Shown here: positions 48,790-59,660 of the stretch, piece after piece
Position numbering within the stretch: position 1 is the first letter of the stretch
Layout of the letters: each line of letters begins with the position of its first letter
The notes under the pieces: model-generated
Told to the model about the DNA's origin: nothing
Database searches by the model: none
What the model saw: the letters and a program-made list of their open reading frames with translations, nothing else
Assembly: GCA_021442155.1 (NCBI GenBank)
Contig: CM038216.1
Location: forward strand, 151,863,009-151,927,008
DNA from: Cymbidium sinense
Taxonomy: Eukaryota > Streptophyta > Magnoliopsida > Asparagales > Orchidaceae
Reading direction: 5' to 3'
Length of the DNA stretch: 64,000 nucleotides
Translations under genes and position numbers: made by a program

Positions 48790-50138
48790 CGTTGGTCTTG
48801 TCATGAGAACTTTAGCGGATCGATCCTTGAGATAAGGGTAATTTTATGAGATAGCATGTAATGATGCGTAGCTTTTGGGCAGCAAAGTGCGTGCAATGCT
48901 TCGATTGGAGAATAACGCTTAGCTCTATTAGTCTTGTAATATAGAGCATTCTCCTTTCCTTCCTCGTTATGTTCACCTAGAGATTCCTCCGGGTACAAGA
49001 TGAGAGGCTTTCCGGGTTGGAGCGAAGAATGGGTGGGTTCAACGATATTTCTGATACCGTCGGGCCCTCGACATTCTTCGTCCCACTTGAAAGGAGTATC
49101 TTCTTCATTAATTTTGCAGGGTGACATCTCACGACAGATTTGATATAAATCTTCTAATGAATGCTAGATGTCCTCAGATGGAGCTAAGTTGACTAAGACT
49201 CGAGGAGGCATTTCAATCGCTTTGATTTTGTTGGGATCGATTTCAATCCCTCCACGACACCATATCCAAGGAACTTTCCCAAGAGACTAAAGCGAAGAGA
49301 GGATTCATCTTGAGATCATATTTTTTGATTCTTTCAAAGATCTTAAATCATCGAGATGATCTTATGATCTATACTCGACAACGAGGTCATCAACATAGAC
49401 TTATTGATGAATCAACTCATCAAAGATTCGTCATAGCTCTTTGGTATGTAGCTCCAAAGATTCTTCGCAAGGGCATGACGTAGAATATACCAATCAAGGC
49501 CCCGAATGAGGTATGCTTTCTCTTCGGAGCCATCTTGATTTGATTGTAACGACGATCCATCCATAAATGAGAACATGTCGTGGTTTGAAGTGTTATCCAC
49601 TAATAATTCGATACAGAAGAAAAGTCATCCTGACATGCTTTGTTTAAATCTCAAGTCGATAATGACACGAATCAACCATTCTTCTTTTCACGGACAATAT
49701 TAAATTTATCCAGATTTTTCTTCGAATAAAACCAGCTTCAATGAGCTTCTTGGTTTCGTAATTACTGCTCTTCAACCTCCAATTCTTCGCTTGCTTACCT
49801 TGTGCATGCTTTTAATTGCCAGGAACCGCTATATCGTGGGATAAGCGGCATTTCAAGATATGTCCAGTAAAGCAATCCCTGAATTCACAGAAAGTTTTTA
49901 ATTCTTCCACTTTATCTGAAGTAGAGTAATCGATGAACGGCAGGATCCTCCTCCTCAAAATTCTTTCTTTAAGTTCATCCATAGTTGCCTCCACCATCTT
50001 CAAGCTCTTCGTCGGCCCCGCTTCTACTTCTTCATTATTTGTGAGACTAACATTAAGAATGACATTCTCATCTTCATCACTCTCAACTTCTATTCTATAG
50101 AATGTGTATATTCTTGTGGACTGTCTTGATGAAACCAA
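48790..50138 (-). pseudogene. Element 2 RT with native RNase H (degenerate)
   Basis: The frame 48801-49127 contains KPLILYPEES, ALYYKTNRAKRYSPIEAL and HYMLSHKITLISRIDPLK, the RT connection and native RNase H of Ty3/gypsy. YVDDLVV is at about 49375-49395 and a damaged DLNKAC block near 49630-49650. The front segment (49812-50138) reads DENVILNVSLTNNEE and VEATMDELKER, which precedes RT in this lineage. Confidence 0.8.
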
Positions 50139-50159
50139 GGCCTTTGGTAGTGTTTATTT

Positions 50160-51300
50160 CTCTTACCAATGGTTTGAGAACCTTTTGGGTACATCATTTT
50201 TCAAAGAGCTTAGTCCTTTACTTGCTCCACTGACCCCATGTTTCAGATCGATTTTGCATCTGAGAGTAATATTTTGGTATCCTTGTGGGCATAGCTTCTT
50301 CTTCTTAGATAGTTTCAATCGTGATCTTCTTCGACACCCCTCTGATTTATAAACAGCTTCCCGCCTGTTTTCCGTGGAGAGGAGGTACATAAGGTCACCG
50401 CCTCGACTTTGTGAGTTTCTCGAGGGTGATTTCTTTAAAATGTCGGGGAGGAACAGAGTGACGATATAGTCAGATGGATCTATGATTATTTTAAAGTAGC
50501 ATTGACCTTACCTTCAAAAGCATTCAAACTCATAATCGAGTCAAAATGTTTTTTCTCAAACTTTACTCAAAGAGTCATGGACCTTTGGATTTAGAACACA
50601 TTCATCTTCTTCTTCTTCAAGATCACTGATGAGGGACTTATTGATTTTGGACTTTTTATATCCTAGGAATATTTGGAACAACCTCTTTTCCTTTATTCAT
50701 TTTATCTTCTCCTTCTTCTTAACTTGTTCTTTTATGGGTTTTGAAGTAGATGCAGATTTGCTAGTTTTGTTAGCTTTGATTCCCTAAGGAAATAAATAAT
50801 GCATCTTGATAAATCTTCATTTCATAACGCAAAAGGTTGCATGTCACGCACAATTTGGCATTCTTCTCCATCCTTTGTATATTTCATACATTGATGCAAT
50901 GTGATGGAGATGGACAATGCCATACCATGGTCGTATGGCTCACTGAAGTATTCAAGATCGATCACATGAAATTTGGCTTCGTGTAGGTCTCCAAATTTAA
51001 GAGGAGGACTAATGACCATAGTTTTCATTCCTTCTCATTGAAACCTTGAACCATGACTTTATCTCATCCCGATGTTGTACATCTAGAGATACCATCTAAG
51101 AGTTCTCAAGTTCATAAGATTCACGAGGAACCGGATCAATTAAGATCCAGATATAATTTCATCACTTTCACCTAAATATACAGGGCGATCAGTGCTCGCA
51201 CCCGAGCATTGGGATCATCTTCAAAATGTGACGTTGGAGGCTCTTGAACATGCAAGGTCTCCGACGCTCAAAGAAAAAATATGCTTCAACTTTCCTCTGA
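50160..51300 (-). pseudogene. Element 2 protease region and linker (degenerate)
   Basis: The frame 50822-51028 reads LKFGDLHEAKFHVIDLEYFS, HQCMKYTKDGEECQ and RDMQPFAL, matching the same part of element 1 in a clearer form. The linker around 50163-50390 keeps KKKKLCPQGYQNITL-type remnants. The catalytic aspartate block was not located. Confidence 0.65.
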
Positions 51301-53912
51301 GAGCTTCAATTAAGGTGTTACGAGATCTTCCGACATTAAGTGCTTCAGATACACTAAGTCACCGAATTTTCCTTAGATGATAGAATATCAGTGATCCCTT
51401 TGATGAAGGCTTCTTATTTGAATCCTTAGGATAACTTTTCATTGATTTCAATTTCTTTTCCTTTATCTTATTCATCGGCTCTTTCCTCGGGATGGTATCA
51501 ACACCACTTCTCAACATTGAAGCATTTCATTTGCATCTCAATCTTCGATGACTCGCTTGTTTCAAAGATCTACTCGCCTAATGATAGACTAAGATTCGTA
51601 ATCACGCCCAACTTTACATTTTTTATGTTGATATGGTGAGCTCGATTCATCTTCATTTGGGAAACAGTTCCTCTAAGTCAACTTATCATCAGCAAGACTC
51701 AGGAAGTTCTTCGCCTTTCCCCGCTTCTTCATTGATCCAAGATTTGTAATTCGCATGATAGGTCGCCTTTGTACATAATCTTCCATATTATGATGATCCT
51801 TTTACATTCATCAATAATAGTAACATTTTGTGCTTCTTCTTCTTTTTATTTAATTTATTTTTCGTTTGTTTCTTAGCCTTCCTTCAGATTTGGCTGTTTC
51901 GGATGAACTAGCCTTCCCATAACTTAGTTGTCTCAACTCAAGTACGCTCAAGTGGTGATTTCAATACCCTGGAACGCCTTCCAATTGCTTCAACATTTTA
52001 CGCCTTTTTAGAGATCAGCCATCCTTCATCATCGACCGCCTTTCGCTTTATCATTGCTTGATAATACCGGAGATGAGGTGATTACTTTGTGGATTCTTTC
52101 TTCTGACGCACTACAATACCGTCCGAGCAATGTGAATTCTCCATTTCTATATTTTCGCCTAAAATCTTTGAATATGTAGCAATCTTCAGGATGGCCGATG
52201 ATATGGACAATAGTTAGGATTATCTGCTTGTCCGCCTCTTGGTCTTTTACACTCAGTTGGAGACTACTTTGAGTGCATGTTTAAATTTACACTTTCCTCT
52301 TAAAGAATACTCTTTGTTGACTTTTCTTTTAGGGTGGGGCCATTGAGTCATTAAGCTCCTTTTGTTTGCTTTGGTGCTTCGCCTTCGAAGCGACCTCGGT
52401 ACATCATTACCTCAAGTATGAGCTTGGGTTGGGGCGGATTGAACCTTGGTTTTCTTGATAGGCAGGTAGCCTTTCTTTGTCTACGTTATAGAATAAGCTT
52501 ACTGTATCCTTCTTGTATGAGGTGAAATGTGTTTCACCTTTCTTTGGATAGGAACTTTTGCTCTTTTGGATTTATCTTGGTATATGAGCGTGACAAATTT
52601 AATTTCTCAAATTTAGCCACCCTATCAAGTAGCTCTTGAAATGTGATAAAACCATGCAAAGATAAATCATCACATCTTCGATGTTCAAGTTGGAATTGCA
52701 TGCTCTTCAATTGTTGTTCACATTTCATACTCATATTGTATCTGGTGACTCGTCTTTCTTCTCTTTCTCAAGGCGAGATCGACAATTGTCTTTTTTTTAT
52801 TTGCTGAACCTTTTGAACATAAAGTTTAAAGTCTTGAGTCATTTGATAACAATCTTCAGCGGTCGAAGTTAAACTCTTGCGGTGGAATAATGTGCATTAC
52901 GTATTCTGCGGATGAGATAATTTGTTTGGGATTACCATTTATCAAATAGATTAACTTTGGCATTGAATTTTCCTTTGGGTATGGAATTTGATCATACTCA
53001 GGGGGATATGGGTGACATTTACTCACCAATTTTTTTTACTTTTATACTATAACAACTTTGATCTTCTCATTCAAAGTTGAGGCATCCACGGCTTGAGATA
53101 TAGTTTGTATATTCGAGGGTTGTGACTCATTTATTTCAATCCTCGCTTGAGCTCAATTTGGACCCTTGAAGCATGTGAGATCAAATTTATTGGAGGATTA
53201 TTGGGCATTAGAGGCTTGATGATTATTTGGGGGGGTGTTGGACTGCGATATTTCTCTGCATGCTTGCATCATTCATGCATCATCATTTAGCTCATTTTAT
53301 TCATTCAAGCGTTCTTTATCTTTGGCTCGGCGAATTTGTCTCGCTACCGCCAAAGTGATAGTATGGCAAGGTGGGATTTTCTTCCTTTCTTCTTCCTCTT
53401 CATGTTGGTCCTCCTCAAGACTCGAATGCTTCCTCTATTTGAACATTTTGTTGTTCTTCTTGAGGGGAGGTAATCGTCGCATGTTTATGTTGATATCACG
53501 TAAAACCGACACCAATCGTTGTACCATATACACCACTTCAACAGCCGCATCCTCCTTTCTTCGCCCCTCTTGATACGGATTTCGATCGACGCCTCAATGG
53601 ACTTCGATTCCAAGTGTGGAATCAAACTTTCGCCAGAGGGCTTAGAAGTTAACCTCCTCTTGATGGGATGGAGTTGATTGACGGATCCGTGGAGGATTCT
53701 CCAAGGTGTCTACCGTCATTCTTTATCATTGGGGCCCTCTTTAGGCTCCCATGTTGATAGATTTGAGTTGGATCTCCTGAATTCACACGATGTCACGCCA
53801 TGCCTGCTTCTAAATTTCTTTTTGAGACCTGCCTCCATATCGCTACCTTTCCACCGACCTTACGGTGGATTCCGTCCAAGTGTCACACCGATGTTCACCG
53901 TGGGACATGGAT
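51300..53912 (-). pseudogene. Element 2 gag region (degenerate)
   Basis: The frame 52534-52734 reads SLHGFITFQELLDRVAKFEK, a Tat gag core segment, preceded by MSMKCEQQLKSMQFQLEHRR. The rest aligns base by base with 11860-14600 but is full of indels. Confidence 0.65.
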
Positions 53913-53926
53913 CGCATGCCGCCATT

Positions 53927-54058
53927 TGAGTTACGGATGAGGTCTCCTGGAGGAGCAGCCCCAAGATCCTTGACAGACCTTGATTTTCTTTTCATCGCCC
54001 TCTCCTGGCCACTTGGAGAACCCGATGCACTCGATATAGTTCGGCTTCCTCAGAGGAG
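53927..54058 (-). repeat. Stump of the other LTR of element 2
   Basis: TTTGAGTTACGGATGAGGTC then a match to 14620-14745 (GATATAGTT, GGCTTCCTCAGAGGAG against GGGTTTCCTGAGGAG). Similarity stops at about 54058. A degenerate primer site (minus TGGCGGCATGC) lies at 53914-53924. Confidence 0.6.
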
Positions 54059-54094
54059 AGAGGAAGGGAAAGGAGGAGGAAGATGCCGGAAATC

Positions 54095-54300
54095 AAGAGG
54101 AACCCGCCTGATGACTGAGTTCTTTCTTGGTTGCGACAAAGGGAATTAGACTCCAATCAAAGAGGGGATATGAAATAGCTACGGGGGATAGTGCTGAGCG
54201 GAACCCGTTTGATGATGGAGTTGCCTCTCGGGTGCAAAAAAGAGTGGTTGCTGAGATGAACCTGTCTAATGGCAGAGTCGCCCCTTGGCTATACTATAGG
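54095..54300. repeat. Loose repeat of a GAACCCG-TGATG-GAGT phrase
   Basis: GAACCCGCCTGATGACTGAG (54100), GAACCCGTTTGATGATGGAG (54201) and GAACCTGTCTAATGGCAGAG (54258) recur at uneven spacing. Origin unknown; it separates the Tat stump from the chimeric frame. Confidence 0.45.
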
Positions 54301-54307
54301 TCACAGA

Positions 54308-55086
54308 AAGAGAAGGTTAGGATGAATGAGAGGTTGGTATTGCGGGAATGAAAACTGGAGAGAAGTATTGATTATATAGAATGTAGTTTGGCGGATAATG
54401 GGATAAATGTACACCTGCAGGCTGCCTGAATACAGGAACAGGCTGTTGGCTAGCAGAAATAGAGGTCTGCAATATTCCAGTAGTTGGTCCAGTTGAAGAT
54501 AAAACCATAGAATTATCACTCTCTTGTGGACACTGGCTAGTCAGGGGAGGTAAGATTGCAATGTTTCCATTGTATTTAGGGGCTGCACCAGGTAAAAGAA
54601 AGGGAGAGAAACGACTATCACTATCAACAATAATAGATTCAGAATTATTGTCCTCATCATGATATGTATTTCCGTTAGGCAATACTTGCAATTCTTTTCC
54701 CACAAAATGCAATGAATCACCAATTGGCTCTAATGCCATCCGCCAAATGGATACACCTATGGTATCGAGTATAATCTTTTGTTGTAACGAAAAGAAATCC
54801 CACTTAGGTATAGAACCATCAATGCTGGAGGACAGCAAGCGACCACACCCTCCACTCTTCGAACAATAAGGAAGCCAAACCATTGAAGAAACACTGGAAT
54901 TAGGATTCCCATGGATGGTCAACTGACAATGCCAACCGACAGAGCCAGGAGAAACAAGCCAAATCTCTACGGATCCGTCCTCCCTGGCAGCGGCTACCTG
55001 CGAGCCATCATCGAGTGTAGCAAGAGCCACCACCGGGAAGGAGTCCACTCGACGGAGCTATTACTAAAGATCTGCAGCCTCTCCAT
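54308..55086 (-). pseudogene. Chimeric frame: UTP4/cirhin-like WD40 fragment fused to a GIP1-like fragment
   Basis: The minus-strand frame 55048-54317 (243 codons) has two unrelated halves. Residues 6-144 ([69 protein letters not shown]) match the N-terminal WD40 part of the plant UTP4/cirhin (POPCORN-type) protein, a small-subunit rRNA processing factor. Residues 145-240 ([50 protein letters not shown]) match the C-terminal region of GBF-interacting protein 1-like proteins. The natural UTP4 start would be at 55086, with a one-base deletion at about 55035 (CCGGG run) shifting the frame. No promoter or splice sites were confirmed. It is most likely a captured, non-functional chimera; expression is unknown. 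Confidence 0.75.
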
Positions 55087-55440
55087 TCGCTGATAAATGA
55101 GCGAAAGAAGAAGGGAATAACATAATCAAAATTCTGGAACACTACAATCCGCCGCCTCGTGATCTCGAAAACAGTGCAGCGTATCGTCATCAAGCCGACA
55201 GAAAGATGTTCCAGTGGAGGGATCCAATTGCAAGAGAGGAAAAGCAAGCAACTTTTATGGCTATGAGAGTTTGAGAATGAGGGAGAGGTGGAGTTGGAAT
55301 CAGCGGGAACAGACGGGGAGGGGGAGAGAGACAGAGAGAGAGAGAGAAAACCTGTGCAGGCGGACGAGAGACGGATGAAAGAGGGGAGAAGAGCGGAGGT
55401 TTTGAGACCCTGCTTCGAGGGAAATCATGTGAATATTCGT
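55087..55440 (-). other. Upstream region co-captured with the WD40 fragment
   Basis: It lies 5' of the UTP4-like start on the minus strand and contains GA-rich runs on the plus strand at 55265-55385 (C/T-rich on the minus strand, common in plant 5' leaders). It ends exactly where the inverted-repeat element begins. No separate coding sequence recognised. Confidence 0.45.
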
Positions 55441-55645
55441 GGGGCTTAATTTTTAAAATAGATCGGTTTATAATTCTATTTATGTGATTAGGTACGTTAA
55501 AAAAAAATTAAAAATATACCTACCGTCCAACAGAGATGATGTGACGAATTAATCGCCAGTCACCGTTGACTACTGTCCAATAATTATTTTAAAAAAAAAT
55601 TAAGTGGGGACCCCTTTTTTTTCGGTGGTTTTACAGAAACCACGT

Positions 55646-55647
<2 letters not shown>

Positions 55648-55686
<39 letters not shown>
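55648..55686. repeat. (AG)n microsatellite
   Basis: An uninterrupted AG run inside the left arm of the inverted-repeat element. The right arm lacks it, so it expanded or inserted after the palindrome formed. Beside it, CGGTGGTTT-TACAG-AAACCACG (55624-55645) is a small hairpin. Confidence 0.9.
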
Positions 55687-55689
<3 letters not shown>

Positions 55690-56040
55690 GGAAAGGTTTA
55701 TTTTTTATTAATTTTTTAATTAATATAATTATTTAAAATATATAATTTAAAAATATTTTTATAAAATATTTAATAACTAAATATTTATATATTTAATTAT
55801 TAATTTATTTATTTATATATATAATTAAATATATAATTTAAAATATTTTTAATTATATATATAAATTTATAAATTTATTTAATAATTTTTTATTAATTAA
55901 TATAATTATTTAAAATATATAATTTTATTAATTTTGTTAATATATAATAAAAATATTTAAAATATATAAATAAATAATTTTAATAAATAAATAAAGAAAG
56001 GAATAAATTATATAAATATTTTATAAATTATATAAATAAA

Positions 56041-56044
<4 letters not shown>

Positions 56045-56079
<35 letters not shown>

Positions 56080-56100
56080 ACATATATATATATATTTATA
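56045..56100. repeat. (TA)n microsatellite
   Basis: A TA run interrupted by GTTACA, near the centre of the inverted-repeat element. A second TA run lies at 56230-56246. Confidence 0.9.
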
Positions 56101-56937
56101 AATTTATTTAGTTATTTATATATTTAAATTATATAAATATTTTTAAGTTATATAAATAATTTAAAAAAATATTTTAAAATATATAAAATAATTTTAATAA
56201 ATAAATAAAGGAATAAATTATATAAATAAAGTATATATATATATATATTTTATAAATTTATTTAGTTATTTATATATTTAAATTATATAAATATTTTAAG
56301 TTATATAAATAAAAATATTTAAAATATATAAATAAATAATTTTAATAAATAAATAAAAAGGAATAAACTATATAAATAAAGTAATTTAAAAATATTTAAA
56401 ATATATAAATAAATTTTATATTTTAAATTTAAATTATTTATATAACTTAAAAATATTTAGATAATTTATAAAATATTTATATAATTTATTCATTTCTTTA
56501 TTTATTTATTAAAAATTATTTATTTATATATTTTAAATATTTTTATATTATATATTAACAAAAATTAATAAAATTATATATTTTAAATAATTATATTAAT
56601 TAATAAAAAATATTAAATAAATTTATAAATTTATATATATAATTAAAAATATTTTTAAATTATATATTTAATTATATATATAAATAAATAAATTAATAAC
56701 TAAATATATAAATATTTAGTATTAAATATCTATAAAAAATATTTAACATTTTTTAAATTAGCAATACGTAACCGAACGAAGCACAAAAAAAGGTCCCACT
56801 TAATTTTTTTTTTTTAAATAATTATTGCGTCCTGTCATGACTATTCACTGCCAGTCTGACGCCCATACACTATTTTAAATTTTTTTTAGTGCTTTAATCA
56901 CATATAGATTATAAACATTTTAAAATTAAGCCTATTC

Positions 56938-57344
56938 CCGATCCAGACGCTTTGGTTAGGAGAATAATGGAAGGAATTAGATTTGAGACCTTAGGAGAAT
57001 AGTAGGGTTTTCTCATCGAAAGTTTCATTTTAATCTTTTCAAAAGCAAAAGATAAATAATTTTTTGAAATACTTTAAACCAACTTTTTATCAAAAACTGT
57101 AGCTTAATCTTAATTTTCATAATTATAGAATTAGGCAGGATTTTGAAAATTTTGAATGAAATTTTGAATGTGATTGAAGAGTATTTATGGAAAATCTTTA
57201 ATCTGATTAATAATTTCTATTCATATAAAAAAAATCCTAATTTAATCATATTATATTTAATTATTAAAATTAAATGAATATTGTTTGATTAAATTAGATG
57301 TTTGATTTTATATATCAATCTGTGAAATTTGATGAAATTAAATT
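56938..57344. other. AT-rich sequence between foldback element and LTR D
   Basis: No coding signal. The right half (about 57240-57340) resembles the AT-rich lead-in before the AATATGGGTGTCAATTT block of the Tat LTRs, so it may belong to LTR D. Confidence 0.4.
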
Positions 57345-57852
57345 GATATAATATGGGTGTTATTTCTAGGCAAATTCGACGTTCTAGATTCAACGACGTA
57401 GTCCGTTTCACGATCGGATGCCATTTGGTTCACGTCGTGGGCCGTAATTTCTGATTTAGAATCGCGTTCTGCCGCTTTCGAACTTTATGACTCATCCGAA
57501 TTGGCGCAGGTCATTCGATAGGTTTCGACGTTTTGAAGCTAACAACGCGATCAATTTTACGAACGGAAGTCGTTTGGGTATCATCGCAGCTTTCCGACCT
57601 CGATATGCTCGTTGGCGCGTCGACGGATTTTTTTCTTAATCGGTTGACTGTCGAATTGTGCAATATGTATATTCAGATCAATTTCGATGTTCTGAACGCA
57701 ATGGCAAGTCCGTTCGTCAATCGGAGATCGTTTCGACCAATTTTGGTGATGTCGAGTGTATTTCAGCTTCGATTTGTGCGTCGTTGCATCGAAAGTCCAT
57801 CGAATTCGGCTCGTGAACTCGGCTTGACTGATGAAGTATACATGTAGGTCAA
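57345..57852 (-). repeat. LTR D: outer end of a diverged Tat-like LTR
   Basis: It starts at AATATGGGTGTTATTTCTAG, like LTRs A-C, and shares the block CATTCGATAGG...CGATCAATTTTACGAACGGA...GTCGTTT. It ends in GTAGGTCAACA, the same terminus (minus strand TGTTGACCTAC). The sequence in between is very diverged and rich in CG dinucleotides. It abuts gypsy RNase H sequence without a gap. Open frames at 57533-57880 are not genes. Confidence 0.65.
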
Positions 57853-59406
57853 CAAAGGCAAAAGTGGACGGTTTATGCACAGGAATTATATGTTGTCGTC
57901 CATGCTTTAAAACAGTGGGAACATTATCTACTGCATTAGGATTTTGTGCTTTGCAGTGATCACCAAGCCCTACAGTTTCTTAACTAACAAAAGTTATAAA
58001 TCGTATGCATGCCCGTTGGATGGAATTTCTATAAAAATTCAGTTTTGTTCTGAAACACAAGTCTGGAGTTCATAATAGAGTTGTTGATGATCTTAGCAGG
58101 AGAGCAACTCTCATTACAACCTTACAAACAAAATTACTTGGTCTTGAATGCATCAAAACAATGTATGCTCATGACAAGGATTTTGCTGCTGTCTAGAAAC
58201 AATGTATTAGCTTCCATCCTATTGAGGATTACTCAATTAAACAAAGGTATTTATTCAAAGAGAATCAATTGTGCATCCCGGATTCATCTCTTCGACCGTG
58301 CCTTATCAAGGAGATTCATTCTGGAGGGTCTTGTAGCTCATTTAGGGCGTGAAAAGACTTTGGCTCAAATGCAAACTCATTTCTTCTGGCCATGACTTTG
58401 GCGAGATGTCACAAGATTCATTCAAAAGTGTTCTATTTGCCAATCGTACAAAGGCGTGGCACAAAACTTGGGATTATACACCCCCCTTCCAATCCCAGAT
58501 TCTATATGGGAGGATCTAAGCCTAGATTTCATCTCGGGGCTTCCTAAAACAAAAAAAAAGGGGCTGATTCTATCATGGTAGTTGTAGACAGGTTTTCAAA
58601 AATGGCCCATTTCATTGCTTGTAAAAAACCTATGATGCAACTCATATAGCTCGTCTTTTTTTTCATGAAATTGTTCGCTTGCATAGATTACCTGGAGCCT
58701 TGCATCTGATCGAGATGTCAAATTTGTTAACACTTTTTGGAAGGAGCTATGGAAATGACTACAAACTAAACTCCAATTAAGTTCGGCATATCATCCACAA
58801 ACGAACGAGCAGACTAAAGTCGTAAACCATACACTTGGAAACATGCTTCGTTGCTTAGTCAAAGATCACCCAAAACAATGGGATGAGGTCTTGGGACAAG
58901 CCGAATTCGCTTATAATTCTATGATTAATCGATCAACGGGTAAATGTCCTTTCAGCAATGTGTACTCGAAGGTCCCAAATCATACTATAGATCTTGCTGT
59001 TATTCCTAAATCTAAAAGCAAGGTTGCTGAAACATGGGCTGCTGATGCCATTAGAATATTACAGGAAGTCCGCCATAATCTTGAAGAATCCAATTCCAAT
59101 TATAAAAGACAGGCTGATGTCCATAGACGCCACAAGATTTTTGATCCAGGAGAACTCGTCATGGTGAGGATACGGAAGGAAAGATTTCCTCCAGGAACTT
59201 ACTCTAAGTCAAGTCCTAGGAAGCTTTGACCTTTTGCCATCACTAAGCGCATCAACGATAACGCATATATTGTTGATCTTCCTGCAAAGATATACACCTC
59301 TTCCACGTTCAATGTATGTGACATATACCCATATCATCCACCTGATGATGCGATCACCTCTCTTTCTACACTCGGGTCGAGTTCTCTTGAAGCCGGGGTG
59401 ACTTGA
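57853..59406 (+). pseudogene. Gypsy pol 3' part: RNase H and integrase
   Basis: RNase H begins abruptly with KWTVYAQELYVVVHALKQWE, then YLLH, DFVLCSDHQALQFLN. Integrase follows: VAHLGREKTLAQMQTHFFWP (58335-58394), CSICQSYKG (58430-58455), MVVVDRFSKMAHFIACKK (58575-58625), DRDVKFV-like, AEFAYNSMINRSTGKCPFSN (58900-58960), RRHKIFDPGELVMVRIRKER (59130-59185) and a damaged GPF block at 59220-59240. No chromodomain was seen after it. The frame closes at ACTTGA, so the stop TGA is the first three bases of the 3' LTR. Several frameshifts and stops occur. Confidence 0.88.
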
Positions 59407-59660
59407 TGTGGTAACAACCGATGTTTACAGAAGTTCCAGCTAGCTTTCGGGCATTAGTTATATTCCCTAATATTAGTAATCCTTATTTTGTTATTAGTAA
59501 TAGTTGTCGTTATATGAATGGAATGTGTTTTATTGTTTGCTGGTCCCCATTTACATTTTACATATACTCATGTAATGGAAAGCCGTTAGTAATGAGAATT
59601 GTTTGTCTTTTCGTTTACGGTGTTTCTCCTTCTGTTCCTTCCGGCTGAGCTTCTACACCA
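59404..59660 (+). repeat. 3' LTR of the gypsy element
   Basis: 257 bp, TGATGTGGTAACAACC to TTCTACACCA. It pairs with 38890-39129. A weak purine tract (CCGGGGTGAC) precedes it. Confidence 0.88.

Larger units (their letters stand above)
40045..54058 (-). mobile_element. Element 2: second Tat-lineage retrotransposon, both ends truncated or altered
   Basis: The block repeats element 1 in order and orientation: LTR part (40045-45177), non-coding repeats, integrase, RNase H, RT, protease, gag, probable primer site and about 130 bp of the other LTR (53927-54058). Its left edge corresponds to LTR position about 640 of copy A, with no TG end and no target duplication. Its right edge stops inside the LTR at about 54058. 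It lies inside the gypsy element. Confidence 0.85.
55441..56932. mobile_element. 1.5 kb inverted-repeat (foldback) element
   Basis: The left end GGCTTAATTTTTAAAAT...GGTTTATAAT...TATGTGATTA is answered at the right end by TAATCACATATAGATTATAA...TTTTAAAATTAAGCC. Further in, TTTAAAAAAAAATTAAGTGG then GGACCCCTTTTTTTT (left, about 55590-55622) is answered by AAAAAAAGGTCCCACTTAAT and a T run (right, about 56788-56815). The inner AT-rich arms also mirror each other around about 56200. TATTC flanks both ends (55434-55438 and 56933-56937), a possible remnant of a 9 bp duplication. No transposase is present, so it is non-autonomous, possibly Mutator-like or foldback type. Confidence 0.72.
38890..59660 (+). 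mobile_element. Ty3/gypsy element inserted near the ADH-like gene, carrying a nested 17.8 kb block
   Basis: LTRs at 38890-39129 and 59404-59660 share most of their sequence and are flanked by CCCAT. A Met primer site and a gag start follow the left LTR. RNase H, integrase and the polyprotein end precede the right LTR. Between them (about 40045 to 57852) lies foreign sequence, and the gag end, protease and most of RT are missing. The perfect target duplication shows that the two halves belong to one original insertion. Confidence 0.9.

Noticed and set aside
54317..55048. Functional resident WD40 gene
   Set aside because: Only the N-terminal part is present, the frame switches to an unrelated protein family, and it lies inside an LTR element with a proven target duplication.
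40045..57852. Simple nested insertion of one complete Tat element into the gypsy element
   Set aside because: No target duplication, left LTR lacks its end, right LTR piece is much more diverged, and part of the gypsy element is missing.
57533..57880. Overlapping frames of about 100 codons on both strands
   Set aside because: They lie in LTR D and run past its end into gypsy sequence; CG-rich DNA lacks stop codons by chance.
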